Positions 5,445 through 13,883 of a DNA stretch of 20,783 nt are shown piece after piece; the first letter of the stretch is position 1; every line of letters starts with the position of its first letter. Position numbers and translations under genes: made by a program. Origin of the DNA: a bacterium UBA2219. Its GTDB lineage: Bacteria; Desulfobacterota; Deferrimicrobia; Deferrimicrobiales; Deferrimicrobiaceae. The notes under the pieces were generated by a model. The model was given only the letters and a program-made list of their open reading frames with translations. It did no database searches and had not been told where the DNA came from. The stretch covers positions 1-20,783 of the forward strand of contig DCUH01000120.1 in assembly GCA_002327765.1 (NCBI GenBank), given 5' to 3'.

Positions 5445-6511
5445 CGGGATCTCCTGAAATCGATGAGGTCGACGAAGGCCTCCACCCGCGTCGTGAAGCC
5501 GGCGTCCCCGGTCTGCTCGTCGATCGGCAGGTTGAGGACGGGGATGTCGAGGTCGGCGCCGACCCGGGGAAGGATGGACCGGACGACGACCTCGGGCATG
5601 CAGCTGAACGGGTAGATGTGGATCAGCCCGTCGTACCCCTCTTCCGCGAAACGAATGGCGCTGCGCACGGTGTCGTCCGCGAAGCCGCCGATGTTGTGGC
5701 GCAGGTACCCCTTCGCCCTGGCGGAGAGCGACAGCTCGTCCGGCGTCGCCGGCGGGAGCCCCGGGTCGAACAGCATCCGCAGCTTGATGCCGTTCTCCGG
5801 GTAGACGCCCAGATCGCAGAGGCGCTCGAAGATGTTGTTGTTGATGATCTTCTCGTTGATGGCGTACATGTCGCCGATGACCGCGATCCGCAGGAGCTTT
5901 CCGGGCTCGAGCGCCGGGTGCGCGGCGCGGTCCCCGTCCATCTTCAGCCCCAGCTCGAGCAGCTCGAGGATCGAGTCGGTCACGTCGATCGCCCGGATCC
6001 ACTTCTCCCGGAACGCCTCCGCCTCCCGCTTCCGGGAGACGAGGTAGATGTCGCGCCAGTGGTCCTCCACGCTCTCGAGCAGCAGCAGCTTCTGCGCCGC
6101 GACGAGCACCCCTTCCGAAACCTGCATCAGCGTGAGATCCGGCATGTGGGGCCGGAACGAGTCCAGCACCCGGTCCGGGCGGACGGTGTTGAGCTGGAGG
6201 ATGTCGAAGTCGTGCCCCAAACGGCGCAGGATGTATTTCTGCGCCATGCCGAAGTCGGCGAGCTGGCAGGCGGAGACCGACCGGCCGAAGGGCACCACGA
6301 AGACGTCCGCGCCGCGCTCCACGCCCTGCGCCAGGGAGCCGAGAAGCACCTTGAAGGGGAAGCAGGAGAACTCCGGCGAGAGGGAGATCCCCTTCGCGAT
6401 GGTGGCCAGGTTCGGCGACGGAAGCGTGACCGTTTCGATGCCGAGCCGCCGCGCGAACGCGTTGGTCGCGATCGCGCTCGTCCCGATCTGGTAGAAGGCG
6501 AACCGCTTCAT
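5441..6511 (-). CDS. DUF2229/HGD-D-like activase partner protein (356 aa)
   Basis: A 356-residue protein of the 2-hydroxyacyl-CoA dehydratase-like group linked to activases (DUF2229/COG3580-3581 type). Conserved cysteines sit in EFSCFPFKVLLGS (Cys50), VSACQLADFG (Cys82) and IYPFSCMPEVVVRSILP (Cys304), in positions expected for an iron-sulfur cluster. GDMYAINEKIINNNIFERL (213-231) and LPIDEQTGDAGFTTRVEAF (328-346) are other family blocks. The downstream activase overlaps by ATGA, and the upstream paralogue stops 7 bases before ATG 6511. The arrangement implies a complex accepting electrons from the activase. It could be the catalytic or an intermediate electron-carrying subunit; sequence alone does not decide. 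Confidence 0.85.
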   Translation of the reverse strand: MKRFAFYQIGTSAIATNAFARRLGIETVTLPSPNLATIAKGISLSPEFSCFPFKVLLGSLAQGVERGADVFVVPFGRSVSACQLADFGMAQKYILRRLGHDFDILQLNTVRPDRVLDSFRPHMPDLTLMQVSEGVLVAAQKLLLLESVEDHWRDIYLVSRKREAEAFREKWIRAIDVTDSILELLELGLKMDGDRAAHPALEPGKLLRIAVIGDMYAINEKIINNNIFERLCDLGVYPENGIKLRMLFDPGLPPATPDELSLSARAKGYLRHNIGGFADDTVRSAIRFAEEGYDGLIHIYPFSCMPEVVVRSILPRVGADLDIPVLNLPIDEQTGDAGFTTRVEAFVDLIDFRRSR

Positions 6512-6518
6512 GCCGGGG

Positions 6519-7544
6519 TCATCCCGCCCCTGCCGGCAACCGGGCGATCATGTCGAAGAACGCCTCGAGCCGCGTGACGACCCCGGCGTCGCCCGAATGC
6601 TCGTCCACCGTCAGGACCAGCAGGGGCTTTCTCTCCGGGAGGTTGGCGTCGATGTACTCCTTTACCAGCGAGTCGGAGGAGCAGCCGAACGGGGTGACGT
6701 AGACGATCCCGCCCACGTCCCTGCGGCGGGAGAAGCGGATCACGGAGGCGACGACGCGGTTGCCGAGGCTCCAGTGCGTGCCCTTTTCCAGCGCGGAAAA
6801 CTCCTCCCCGACCTGCGCGGCGCTCAGGCTGTCGGAGGTGACGACGCGCGCCCCGCGCTCGCGCAGGCGGTGCAGCAGGTCGAAGCTGATGTAGGGGTCG
6901 TTGAAAAGGTAGGTGTGCCCGACGACCGCGACGAGCGGCCCCTCCCCTTCCCGCCCCGCCGGGCCCCGCGCGTCGTCCGCCGGCGAACGCCCCTGGCGCG
7001 CCGCCGCGAGCGCCTCCTCGAACAGCGCCCCCGCGTGGATGTGGCATTCGAAGAGCTCCTGCCGCTCCAGGGCCTTGCGGAAGGCGGCGTAGATCCGCAC
7101 CGGGTTCGTGGAAAGCTTCGACGCGACCTCCCGCAGGGTGGCGAAGAGCGAGGTGAAGAAGTTGTCGATGTCCACGTCGGCCGACATGAGCGGCAGCCCG
7201 GGGACGACGGCCTTCGCGATATCGGGCGAGGCGATGAGCTTGGGGCAGTAATAGGAGCCCTTCTGCGTCGAGATGATATAGGGGAGGAAGACGAAGTCGC
7301 ACCGCCCGACGAGGTCGGCGACGTGCCCGTTCAGCAGCTTGATGGGCAGGCACAGCTCGCCGGTGCTGACGCTCAGCCCCTCCTGCAGGATCTTCTTGTT
7401 CGTCCTGCCGCTTACGACGACCTCCGCCCCCAGCTCCGAGAAGAAGACCTCCCAGAACGGGAAATAGGCGTAATAGAAAAGCGCCCGGGGGATTCCCAGG
7501 CGGGTCTTGCGTTCCGTGACGGGAGCGGGCGCCATGAAAGGCAT
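6519..7544 (-). CDS. DUF2229/HGD-D-like activase partner protein (341 aa), paralogue of the next gene
   Basis: A 341-residue protein of the same group as its downstream neighbour. TRLGIPRALFYYAYFPFWEVFFSELG (15-39) is the DUF2229 start block. Cysteines lie in GELCLPIKLLNGH (Cys65), GSYYCPKL (Cys100) and VTPFGCSSDSLV (Cys288), with VDEHSGDAGVVTRLEAF (313-329) near the end. These are likely [4Fe-4S] ligands. A poorly conserved, Gly/Pro-rich insert spans about 183-203. The start at 7544 is set by a TAATG junction with the HEAT gene stop. No separate ribosome site is seen, so translation probably depends on the upstream gene. ATG 7535 (MAPAPV) is the alternative. Confidence 0.85.
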   Translation of the reverse strand: MPFMAPAPVTERKTRLGIPRALFYYAYFPFWEVFFSELGAEVVVSGRTNKKILQEGLSVSTGELCLPIKLLNGHVADLVGRCDFVFLPYIISTQKGSYYCPKLIASPDIAKAVVPGLPLMSADVDIDNFFTSLFATLREVASKLSTNPVRIYAAFRKALERQELFECHIHAGALFEEALAAARQGRSPADDARGPAGREGEGPLVAVVGHTYLFNDPYISFDLLHRLRERGARVVTSDSLSAAQVGEEFSALEKGTHWSLGNRVVASVIRFSRRRDVGGIVYVTPFGCSSDSLVKEYIDANLPERKPLLVLTVDEHSGDAGVVTRLEAFFDMIARLPAGAG

Positions 7545-9031
7545 TATATACCGGCTGCGCCGCGCCCCCGCGGCCGGAAGCCGCGGCGGCGCCCCCGGAG
7601 CCGCTTCCACCCGAGGACGGCCAGCGCCGCGATGCACGCGGCCCCGAACAGGTACGCGACGCTGGCCGGTCGCGCCGCGACGCGCAGCGCGTCGCCGGCG
7701 AAGCCGGGGAAGACGGGCCGGGAAAGCCGCAGGAGGGCCGACAGCGCCACGAGGCGGTCGGCAAGGTTCCATCCGCCCGCCAGGTCGGCCAGGGCGTCGG
7801 CGGCGCGCGGGTCCCCGACGGCGCCGAGCGCGCGGGCGGCGGCGCGCCGGACGCCGCCGTCCGGGTTCTGCAGCGCCCGGACGAGCGGCCCGACGAACGA
7901 CGGGTCCTTTTCCCGCGCAAGCTCCGCCATCGCTTCCCGCGAGCCACCGAGGGCCGCGGCGATCCGCCTCCCCACCGGCATCCCGAACGCCTCGAGCGCC
8001 GCCGCCGCGCCTTCCCGGACGGCCGAGGCGTCGTCCCCCAGCGACGCGACGAGCGGATCGACCGCCCGGCGGTCGCCCAGCTCCCCGAGGGCGAAAGCCG
8101 CCGCCGCCCGGACGCCCGGAACGGGGTCGCCCAGCAACGCGACGAGGGGGCCGACGGCGCCGCGGTCCCGCAGCTTCCCCAGCGACCACGCGGCCGCCGC
8201 GCGTACCTTCTCGCGCGGGTCCATCAGGACGCCGAGAAGCGGGCCGACCGCCTCCGCGTCCCCGATGCTTCCCAGCGCGTACGCCGACGCCTCGCGGACG
8301 CCGGCGTCGGGATCGAGGAGCGCCGCGGCCAGCGGCCCCGCCGCGCGCGGGTCCCGCAGCTTCCCCAGCGTGTAGGCGGCCGCCGCGCGCACCGCTTCGT
8401 AATTGTCCCCGAGAGCCCTGATCATCGGGGCGGCCGCGCGCGCGTCCCCGATGCCGTGCAAGGCCCACGCGGCGGCTTCCCGGACGGGCTTGTCCCTCCC
8501 GGTCATCGCCCGGATCAGCGGCTCCACGGCGCCCGGGTCCCCGAGCGCCCCCAAGGTCCTGGCCGCCTCGATCCGGACGTACATGTCCCAGGCGCCCAGC
8601 GCCCTCGTAACCGCGGCGAGCGCCCTCGGGTCCTTCCTCCCCGCGAGCTCCTTGCGGGCCTCCTCGGCGCGCCGCTCCCCCTCTTTCCCGGTGGGGACGA
8701 GGCTCGCGTGGATCAGCCTCCCCAGCGGCTCGCCCAGGGCTTCGAGGGCGGCGGCCGCGTTGTTCCTCACGCCGTCCACGGGGTCGCCCAGGGCGTGCAG
8801 CAGCGGGTCCACGGCCCGCCGGTCGCCCGCCTTCCCCAAAGCCAGGGCCGCGGCCTCCCGCACGACCGACCGGGGGTTCGCCAACCCCGCCAGGAGGGGA
8901 TCCGTCCGCCGGGACGCCTCCGCCGGCGCCTCCTCCGCGGCCGCGGGCAGCGAGCCCATCCCGGCGAAAGAAGCCAGGAGTCCCAACACGACGGCCCCGG
9001 GATTGATCCTGAAGCGCCCCTTTCCCATCAT
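7544..9031 (-). CDS. Exported, C-terminally anchored HEAT/PBS-lyase-repeat protein
   Basis: A 495-residue protein. A signal peptide (about 1-32, ending PAAAEEA) is followed by about ten HEAT-like repeats of 31 residues (44-420), with the core pattern DPRAxxPLxxALxDPDxxVRxAAAxALGxxGD. One membrane helix (about 457-475) precedes a basic tail, so the repeats should lie outside the membrane. A block near 68-138 (ALEALGEPLGRLIHASL) recurs near 318-378 (ALEAFGMPVGRRIAAAL), showing internal duplication. HEAT arrays usually bind proteins. The start at 9031 (or 9028) follows GGAAGGAAG; an in-frame ATG at 9229 gives an unlikely N-terminus. It is the first gene of the operon and its TAA overlaps the next ATG. 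Its link with cytoplasmic activase partners is unexplained. Confidence 0.85.
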   Translation of the reverse strand: MMGKGRFRINPGAVVLGLLASFAGMGSLPAAAEEAPAEASRRTDPLLAGLANPRSVVREAAALALGKAGDRRAVDPLLHALGDPVDGVRNNAAAALEALGEPLGRLIHASLVPTGKEGERRAEEARKELAGRKDPRALAAVTRALGAWDMYVRIEAARTLGALGDPGAVEPLIRAMTGRDKPVREAAAWALHGIGDARAAAPMIRALGDNYEAVRAAAAYTLGKLRDPRAAGPLAAALLDPDAGVREASAYALGSIGDAEAVGPLLGVLMDPREKVRAAAAWSLGKLRDRGAVGPLVALLGDPVPGVRAAAAFALGELGDRRAVDPLVASLGDDASAVREGAAAALEAFGMPVGRRIAAALGGSREAMAELAREKDPSFVGPLVRALQNPDGGVRRAAARALGAVGDPRAADALADLAGGWNLADRLVALSALLRLSRPVFPGFAGDALRVAARPASVAYLFGAACIAALAVLGWKRLRGRRRGFRPRGRGAAGI

Positions 9032-9243
9032 CTTCCTTCCGGCGGATCCCGCCGCGCATCCGGGAATGCTATAATTTCCAATACTTGTCCGCCCCGCTTC
9101 CGACATGGCGGCGGCCCGGGATTTCCGTTCCCCCCGGGGCCATTTATTAATAATATTTTTCGTTCCGCATTGCCGATGAATACCATCGTACCGCAGGAAA
9201 AGACCGGGGAGCTCAGGGACCGCGGACAAAACAGGACGAAGCG
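9032..9243. promoter_or_regulatory. Divergent intergenic region between HEAT operon and double GT2 gene
   Basis: The spacer is about 210 bases. TATAAT on the plus strand lies at 9070-9075. A strongly AT-rich patch at 9141-9162 (ATTTATTAATAATATTTTTC) stands out in this GC-rich window and may be an upstream promoter element or a binding site for a nucleoid protein. The minus-strand reading of 9066-9080 gives TATAGC for the HEAT operon. No confident -35 boxes are seen. Confidence 0.3.
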
Positions 9244-11928
9244 ATGTTCGTGCCGAAAAAGATAATCGACATCGAGATCGCCAGGCCTCTGGACAGCCTG
9301 GCCGACCTCGAGGGATACAGTCAGGCCCATGCGCTGGTGCGGCTTCGAGGGGTCCCCCTCGGGTACGTCAAGCTGGGAACGGGAAGCGGCCGCCCCGCCG
9401 CGGGATCGGCGATGGAAACCATCCTCAAGCACCATTCCCACGGCATCATCCGCGCCCTTGCGGAAGAGCGGCTGAAGGCCGGCCCCCTCCGGAAGAAGCT
9501 CCGCACGGAAGACCTGTTCCTCCCCCCGCCCCCCGACGACGATCCCGGCCAGGCCCCCATGGTAACGGTCGCGGTGTGCACCCGGGACCGAGCCGCGGAC
9601 CTGGACCCGTGCCTCGAGTCGCTCCTCGGGCTGGATTACCCATCCCTCGACATCGTCGTCGTCGACAACGCCCCGGCCACGGACGCCACGGAGCGCCTCG
9701 TGCGGGATCGATATCCCGCCGTGCGGTATTCCCTCGAGCCGCGCCCCGGGCTCGACTGGGCGAGGAACCGGGCGGTCCTCGAGGCCCGGGGCGAGATCGT
9801 CGCCTTCGCGGACGACGACGTCGTGGCGGACCCGGGTTGGGTCCGCGCCCTGGCCGCGATATTCGTCGAGAACCCGGACGTCATGGCCGTGACCGGCCTC
9901 GTGGCCCCCCTGGAGCTCGAGACCGAGGCGCAGGAGATCTTCGAGAACTACAACGGCTTCGGGAAGGGATTCGAATACCAATGGGCCCGGGTGCGGCCCG
10001 GCAGGCCGGGGGAGGCCGCCCGGCTGCACGGGGGAACGGGAAAGTTCGGCACGGGCGCCAACATGGCCTACCGCCGCCGCGTGTTCGACGAGATCGGCCT
10101 GTTCGACCCGGCGCTCGACGTGGGCACGGTGACGAACGGCGGCGGCGACCTCGAGATGTTCTTCCGCGTGATCAAGGAGGGGCACACGCTGGTCTACGAG
10201 CCGAGGGCCGTCGTCCGGCACCGCCACCGGAGGGAGTACCGCGAGCTCCGCCGGCAGATCCACACCTGGGGGATCGGGTACTACTCCTTCCTGACGAGGA
10301 GCTTCCTCGCCTATCCCGACGAGCGCCTCCGGATTGCGCTGGGCCCATGCATGTGGTGGGTGGCGCACTTGAAGCGCCTGGCCCGCAACCTCCTCAAGCC
10401 CACGGCGACCAAGGACCTCGTCCTGAGGGAGATGCACGGGTCGCTGCTCGGCCCGTACCGGTACCTGAAGGCGCGCGCCCGCGCGGAAGAGATCTCCCGA
10501 ACCTTCGGCCCGCAGGCCGGCGGGAACGGGGACCCCCGCGGGGAGCGGCCCCGCCGGTCGGCCCGGAAGCGCGACGACGTGAGGATCGCGGTCCGGACGG
10601 TGGACGTTTCCCGGCCGATCGCCCCCCTGGAGGGGCTGCGCGGCTACGACCAGGTGCGCGTGTACGTGTCGCTCGACGGGAATCCCGTCGGCCGGGTGGA
10701 TCTTTCCGATTTCGACGATTCGATCTGCGCCTCCAGGCTGCGCCACGCCATCGTGAAACACCTGACCTTCGACCTGTTCGATTCCGACGGGTGGCCGGAC
10801 ATCAAGTTCCTCTCCGCGCACGTCTATTCCGAGGTGGCCCGGCGCTTCATGGCGCTCGCGGATCCGCACACCCCGGACGCCCGCGCGCCGAAGGGGCTTC
10901 CGGCGGACGCCCCCGTCTCGATCGTGGTGGCGACGATGGACCGGCCCGACGACCTGCGGTGCTGCCTGAAGTCGCTGACCGCCCAGAAAACCGCCCGCCC
11001 GCTGGAGATCATCGTCGTGGACAACAACCCCGCTTCCGGGCTGACCCCTCCCGTCGTCGCCTGCTTCCCGGGGGTCCGGCTGGAGAGCGAAAGCCGCAAG
11101 GGGGTGTCCTACGCCCGCAACAAGGGCTTCATGGCGAGCACGTCCGGGATCGTCGCCGTCACCGACGACGACGCGGAGGCGCCCGACAACTGGGTCGAGA
11201 ACCTGGTCGAGCCCTTCACCAGGGAAGACGTGATGGCCGTGACGGGCAACGTCCTTCCCATGGAGCTCGAGACGGGCGCGCAGCAGCACTTCGAGGCGTA
11301 CGGGGGCCTGAGCCGCGGCTTCCGGCGGTTCGAGGTGGACCGTGCGTGGTTCGACAGCTTCCGGCGGGAGGCGGTGCCGACGTGGCACCTCGGGGGCACG
11401 GCGTGCGTCGCGTTCCGGTCCGAGGTCTTCCGTCACCCCGGGATCGGGCTGCTGGAGGAGTCGCTGGGCCCCGGAACGGCGACCGGCGTCGGGGAGGACA
11501 CGTACGTCTTCTACAAGATCCTGAAGGAGGGTTTCACGATCGTCTACGAGCCGAAGGCGTTCGTCTGGCACAAGCACCGGCGGGACGCCCGGAGCTTCCG
11601 CAGGCAGATCTACAACTACAGCAAGGGGCACGTGGCCTACCACCTGTTCACGTTCCTGCGGGACGGCGACCTGCGCGGCCTGTGGCGGGTCTTCTTCGAG
11701 CTCCCCGGCACCAACGTCAAGCAGGGCTGGAGGCATCTGCGCAACCGGATCTCCCTGCCGCCGTACGTGACGCTCTTCCAGGTCCTCGGCAACCTCGCCG
11801 GCCCGTTCGCCTTGTGGCGCTCCTTGAGGCGGGTGAAGCGGCAGGGGCGGAGCGGGCCGTACATCCCGCCGGCGGAGCGGGCCGAAGCGCGGGCCGTGCG
11901 CGGGGAGGAACGCGCGCCCGTTTTCTGA
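9244..11928 (+). CDS. Double GT2 glycosyltransferase, tandem duplicated architecture
   Basis: An 894-residue protein with two family-2 glycosyltransferase (GT-A) domains, each preceded by a small beta-rich N-domain. Unit 1: N-domain about 7-65, GT2 about 107-345 with VTVAVCTRDR, VVVDNAP and the metal-binding DDD at 190-192. Unit 2: N-domain about 451-512, GT2 about 558-790 with VSIVVATMDRP, VVDNNP and DDD at 641-643. Both carry FxxIxKEGxTxVYEPxAxVxHxHRR near the catalytic base region (GGGDLE 299-304; GVGEDT 748-753). It transfers sugars from nucleotide donors to an unknown acceptor, probably at the cytoplasmic face of the membrane. No signal peptide is seen. The ribosome site is weak (AGGA eight bases before ATG 9244). 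It may make a two-step addition. Confidence 0.92.
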   Translation: MFVPKKIIDIEIARPLDSLADLEGYSQAHALVRLRGVPLGYVKLGTGSGRPAAGSAMETILKHHSHGIIRALAEERLKAGPLRKKLRTEDLFLPPPPDDDPGQAPMVTVAVCTRDRAADLDPCLESLLGLDYPSLDIVVVDNAPATDATERLVRDRYPAVRYSLEPRPGLDWARNRAVLEARGEIVAFADDDVVADPGWVRALAAIFVENPDVMAVTGLVAPLELETEAQEIFENYNGFGKGFEYQWARVRPGRPGEAARLHGGTGKFGTGANMAYRRRVFDEIGLFDPALDVGTVTNGGGDLEMFFRVIKEGHTLVYEPRAVVRHRHRREYRELRRQIHTWGIGYYSFLTRSFLAYPDERLRIALGPCMWWVAHLKRLARNLLKPTATKDLVLREMHGSLLGPYRYLKARARAEEISRTFGPQAGGNGDPRGERPRRSARKRDDVRIAVRTVDVSRPIAPLEGLRGYDQVRVYVSLDGNPVGRVDLSDFDDSICASRLRHAIVKHLTFDLFDSDGWPDIKFLSAHVYSEVARRFMALADPHTPDARAPKGLPADAPVSIVVATMDRPDDLRCCLKSLTAQKTARPLEIIVVDNNPASGLTPPVVACFPGVRLESESRKGVSYARNKGFMASTSGIVAVTDDDAEAPDNWVENLVEPFTREDVMAVTGNVLPMELETGAQQHFEAYGGLSRGFRRFEVDRAWFDSFRREAVPTWHLGGTACVAFRSEVFRHPGIGLLEESLGPGTATGVGEDTYVFYKILKEGFTIVYEPKAFVWHKHRRDARSFRRQIYNYSKGHVAYHLFTFLRDGDLRGLWRVFFELPGTNVKQGWRHLRNRISLPPYVTLFQVLGNLAGPFALWRSLRRVKRQGRSGPYIPPAERAEARAVRGEERAPVF

Positions 11929-11955
11929 AACGACCGGCCCGGGGAACCTCGGACC

Positions 11956-13746
11956 TCAGTCCCCTCCCCTTTCCGATCCCCGCGCGCGGTCGAACGCGGC
12001 CGAGAGCATTCCCGCGGCGATCACCAGCAGCAGCGGCTGCAGCGGCTCGCTCAACCTCGCTTCCGCGTGCGTCAAGGCGTGGAGCAGCGTGAAGTACGCC
12101 ATCAACGCGAGAAGCGGCGCGCCCTTCTCCCGCACGGGCCGGAGGAAGAGCGCCCCGCACAGGACGACGACCGGCAGGAGCCGCGCGAGGAGCACCTCCA
12201 CCGCCGCGCGGGACGACCAGCCGATCCGGCGCAGCCCGGCGTAGCTGAAGACCATGCGGTTCCCCCAATCGGCGCCCGGGTCCCCCACCCAGTACGTGGC
12301 CGTCTTCTCCAGGGCGTATTTGAGGTACGTGAGCGGCTCCGCGGCGATCGACCGCAGCCCCCTCCGGCTCCAGTACCGGTCCCCCGCGAGGCTTTCCGGG
12401 TCGTTCCGCTCCCACCCGGGGCCGTACAGGATCTCCCTCCAGACGCGCAGATAGGTGTACCCCCCCCCGTGGGTCAGGCGGTAATACTCGGGGCTGGCCT
12501 GCCACAGGATCCCCCGGCTCGTCTGGAGCGGGAAGACCGCGTCGAACTTCAGGTAGTTGCGCACCACCCAGGGGGAGACGACCGCGAACGACACCAGGCA
12601 TAGGCAGGCCCAGTTCCGCGCCCGTCCCCTCATCCCCCGCGCGAAGGGCAGGAGGACGGCGAGGAAGAAGGGGAAGAAGACCATCGCCGGCCGGACGAGG
12701 TTGGCCGCCCCGGCGAGCGCGCCGGCGGCCGCCGAGCGCCCGGGGCCCGGCTCCCGGTACGCCCTCGCCAGCGCCAGGGCGGCGAGCAGCAGGAAGGGCG
12801 TGTAGAGGACCTCGCTCTGCAGGCCGAGCGACTGGTTGACGAGGATTCGGCTGCCGGACGCCCACGCGGCGGCGATCAGCCCCGCGCCCGTCCCGAAGAC
12901 CGCCTTCCCCAGGAAGTACGTCAGGACGATCGTCGCCAGCCCCAAAACCGACTGGGCGTAAAGGATCGCCCGATAGGAGCCGCCCGAAAGCCGGTGGGCC
13001 GCCGCCAGCCAGGCCGGGTAGAGCGGAACGCGGCCCGGCGACTCGAACCCGCGGCCGTCGAGGAGCGCCAGGGCCTTCCCGTAGAAGTCGGGCTCGTCGC
13101 CGGACAGCCGGGCGAAACCCGCCGGGTTGTGGGCGGCCGCGGCGGACGCCCGGAGGTAGAGGCCGAATCCGACGATGGCGATCATCGCGAGGATCGTCAC
13201 GCGGCGGCGGGCTTCCGGCGGCGCCCCGCGGAGAGCAGCGTCGAGGAGGCACGCGCCGCCGGCCGCCGCCAGGACGACGGCCAGCCCGTAAAGGACCGGT
13301 GCCGCGCCGGCCGGGGGGAACAGCGGTCGCGGGGCTTCCGCCTCGACCACGGCGGGCGCCGCCCCCGCGGGAACGACGAACACCTTGCGTCCGTCCCATA
13401 CGGGTGCGACCTCCAGCGGAAGCCCGTCCCGCGTCGCCGTGATGAGGAACCCGTAATCGACCGGGTCCGCCGCCCGCACGCGGATCGCGGCCCGGAAGAC
13501 GCCCCCTTCGCCATTCATGGGGGTCCGCATGACCCGGTCCGTCACGACGGTCCCCGGCGGGCGCTCCTCCGCGGGAACGGCCTGCCACCCCCGGACTCCC
13601 CATACGAGGAGCACCTCCCCCGCTTCGGCCGCACGGTACCGGAACTCCAGCACCCTTGCCGCGTCCTGCCCGGCTTCCGCGCGAACGGCCGGCCATGCCG
13701 CGACGAGGAACGTCAGGAAGGCCGTCGCGAGGCGCAGGCGCCGCAT
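11956..13746 (-). CDS. GT-C (ArnT/PMT-like, GT39/GT83) membrane glycosyltransferase with exported N-terminal domain
   Basis: About 596 residues from ATG 13746. Residues 1-26 form a signal-like helix. Residues 30-127 form a beta-rich domain with LLVWGVRGWQAVPAEER, VFRAAIRVRA and VDYGFLITA, recalling Ig-like or CBM48-type modules. A multi-spanning membrane part follows from about 148. LSGDEPDFYGKAL (Asp217/Glu218) matches the acidic motif in the first external loop of GT-C enzymes that take sugars from polyprenyl-phosphate donors. LVRPAMVFF and PWVVRNY are other family-like motifs. The start is uncertain: an upstream in-frame ATG at 13866 is possible, but the sequence between lacks protein character and holds a -10-like TATAGT. 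It converges with the double GT2 gene (27-base gap), suggesting a glycan-assembly context. Confidence 0.82.
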   Translation of the reverse strand: MRRLRLATAFLTFLVAAWPAVRAEAGQDAARVLEFRYRAAEAGEVLLVWGVRGWQAVPAEERPPGTVVTDRVMRTPMNGEGGVFRAAIRVRAADPVDYGFLITATRDGLPLEVAPVWDGRKVFVVPAGAAPAVVEAEAPRPLFPPAGAAPVLYGLAVVLAAAGGACLLDAALRGAPPEARRRVTILAMIAIVGFGLYLRASAAAAHNPAGFARLSGDEPDFYGKALALLDGRGFESPGRVPLYPAWLAAAHRLSGGSYRAILYAQSVLGLATIVLTYFLGKAVFGTGAGLIAAAWASGSRILVNQSLGLQSEVLYTPFLLLAALALARAYREPGPGRSAAAGALAGAANLVRPAMVFFPFFLAVLLPFARGMRGRARNWACLCLVSFAVVSPWVVRNYLKFDAVFPLQTSRGILWQASPEYYRLTHGGGYTYLRVWREILYGPGWERNDPESLAGDRYWSRRGLRSIAAEPLTYLKYALEKTATYWVGDPGADWGNRMVFSYAGLRRIGWSSRAAVEVLLARLLPVVVLCGALFLRPVREKGAPLLALMAYFTLLHALTHAEARLSEPLQPLLLVIAAGMLSAAFDRARGSERGGD

Positions 13747-13883
13747 CGGTGTTTCCCGGGGACGAACCGGATCGCTCCCCACCGCAACCTCCCGCCGAAA
13801 CCGACTATAATCAATATACATAGTTCGTCCGGTCCCGGCCCCCAGTAAACCCGACCCTCCCTTCAAGTGCAGGAGGATCCCCC
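13747..13883. promoter_or_regulatory. Divergent promoter region between GT-C gene and thi4
   Basis: An AT-rich patch at 13801-13822 (GACTATAATCAATATACATAG) carries TATAAT on the plus strand at 13805-13810 and TATAGT on minus. A strong thi4 ribosome site, GCAGGAGG, lies just before 13884. I see no TPP-riboswitch-like sequence in this spacer. Confidence 0.4.

Noticed and set aside
5445..6002. Upstream extension of the activase frame
   Set aside because: The extension is a shadow of the partner gene. The ATGA overlap and AGGAG at 5444 fix the real start.
7545..9059. Upstream extension of the 341-residue DUF2229-type frame
   Set aside because: It is an Arg/Gly-rich shadow of the HEAT gene. Domain sequence begins at 7544.
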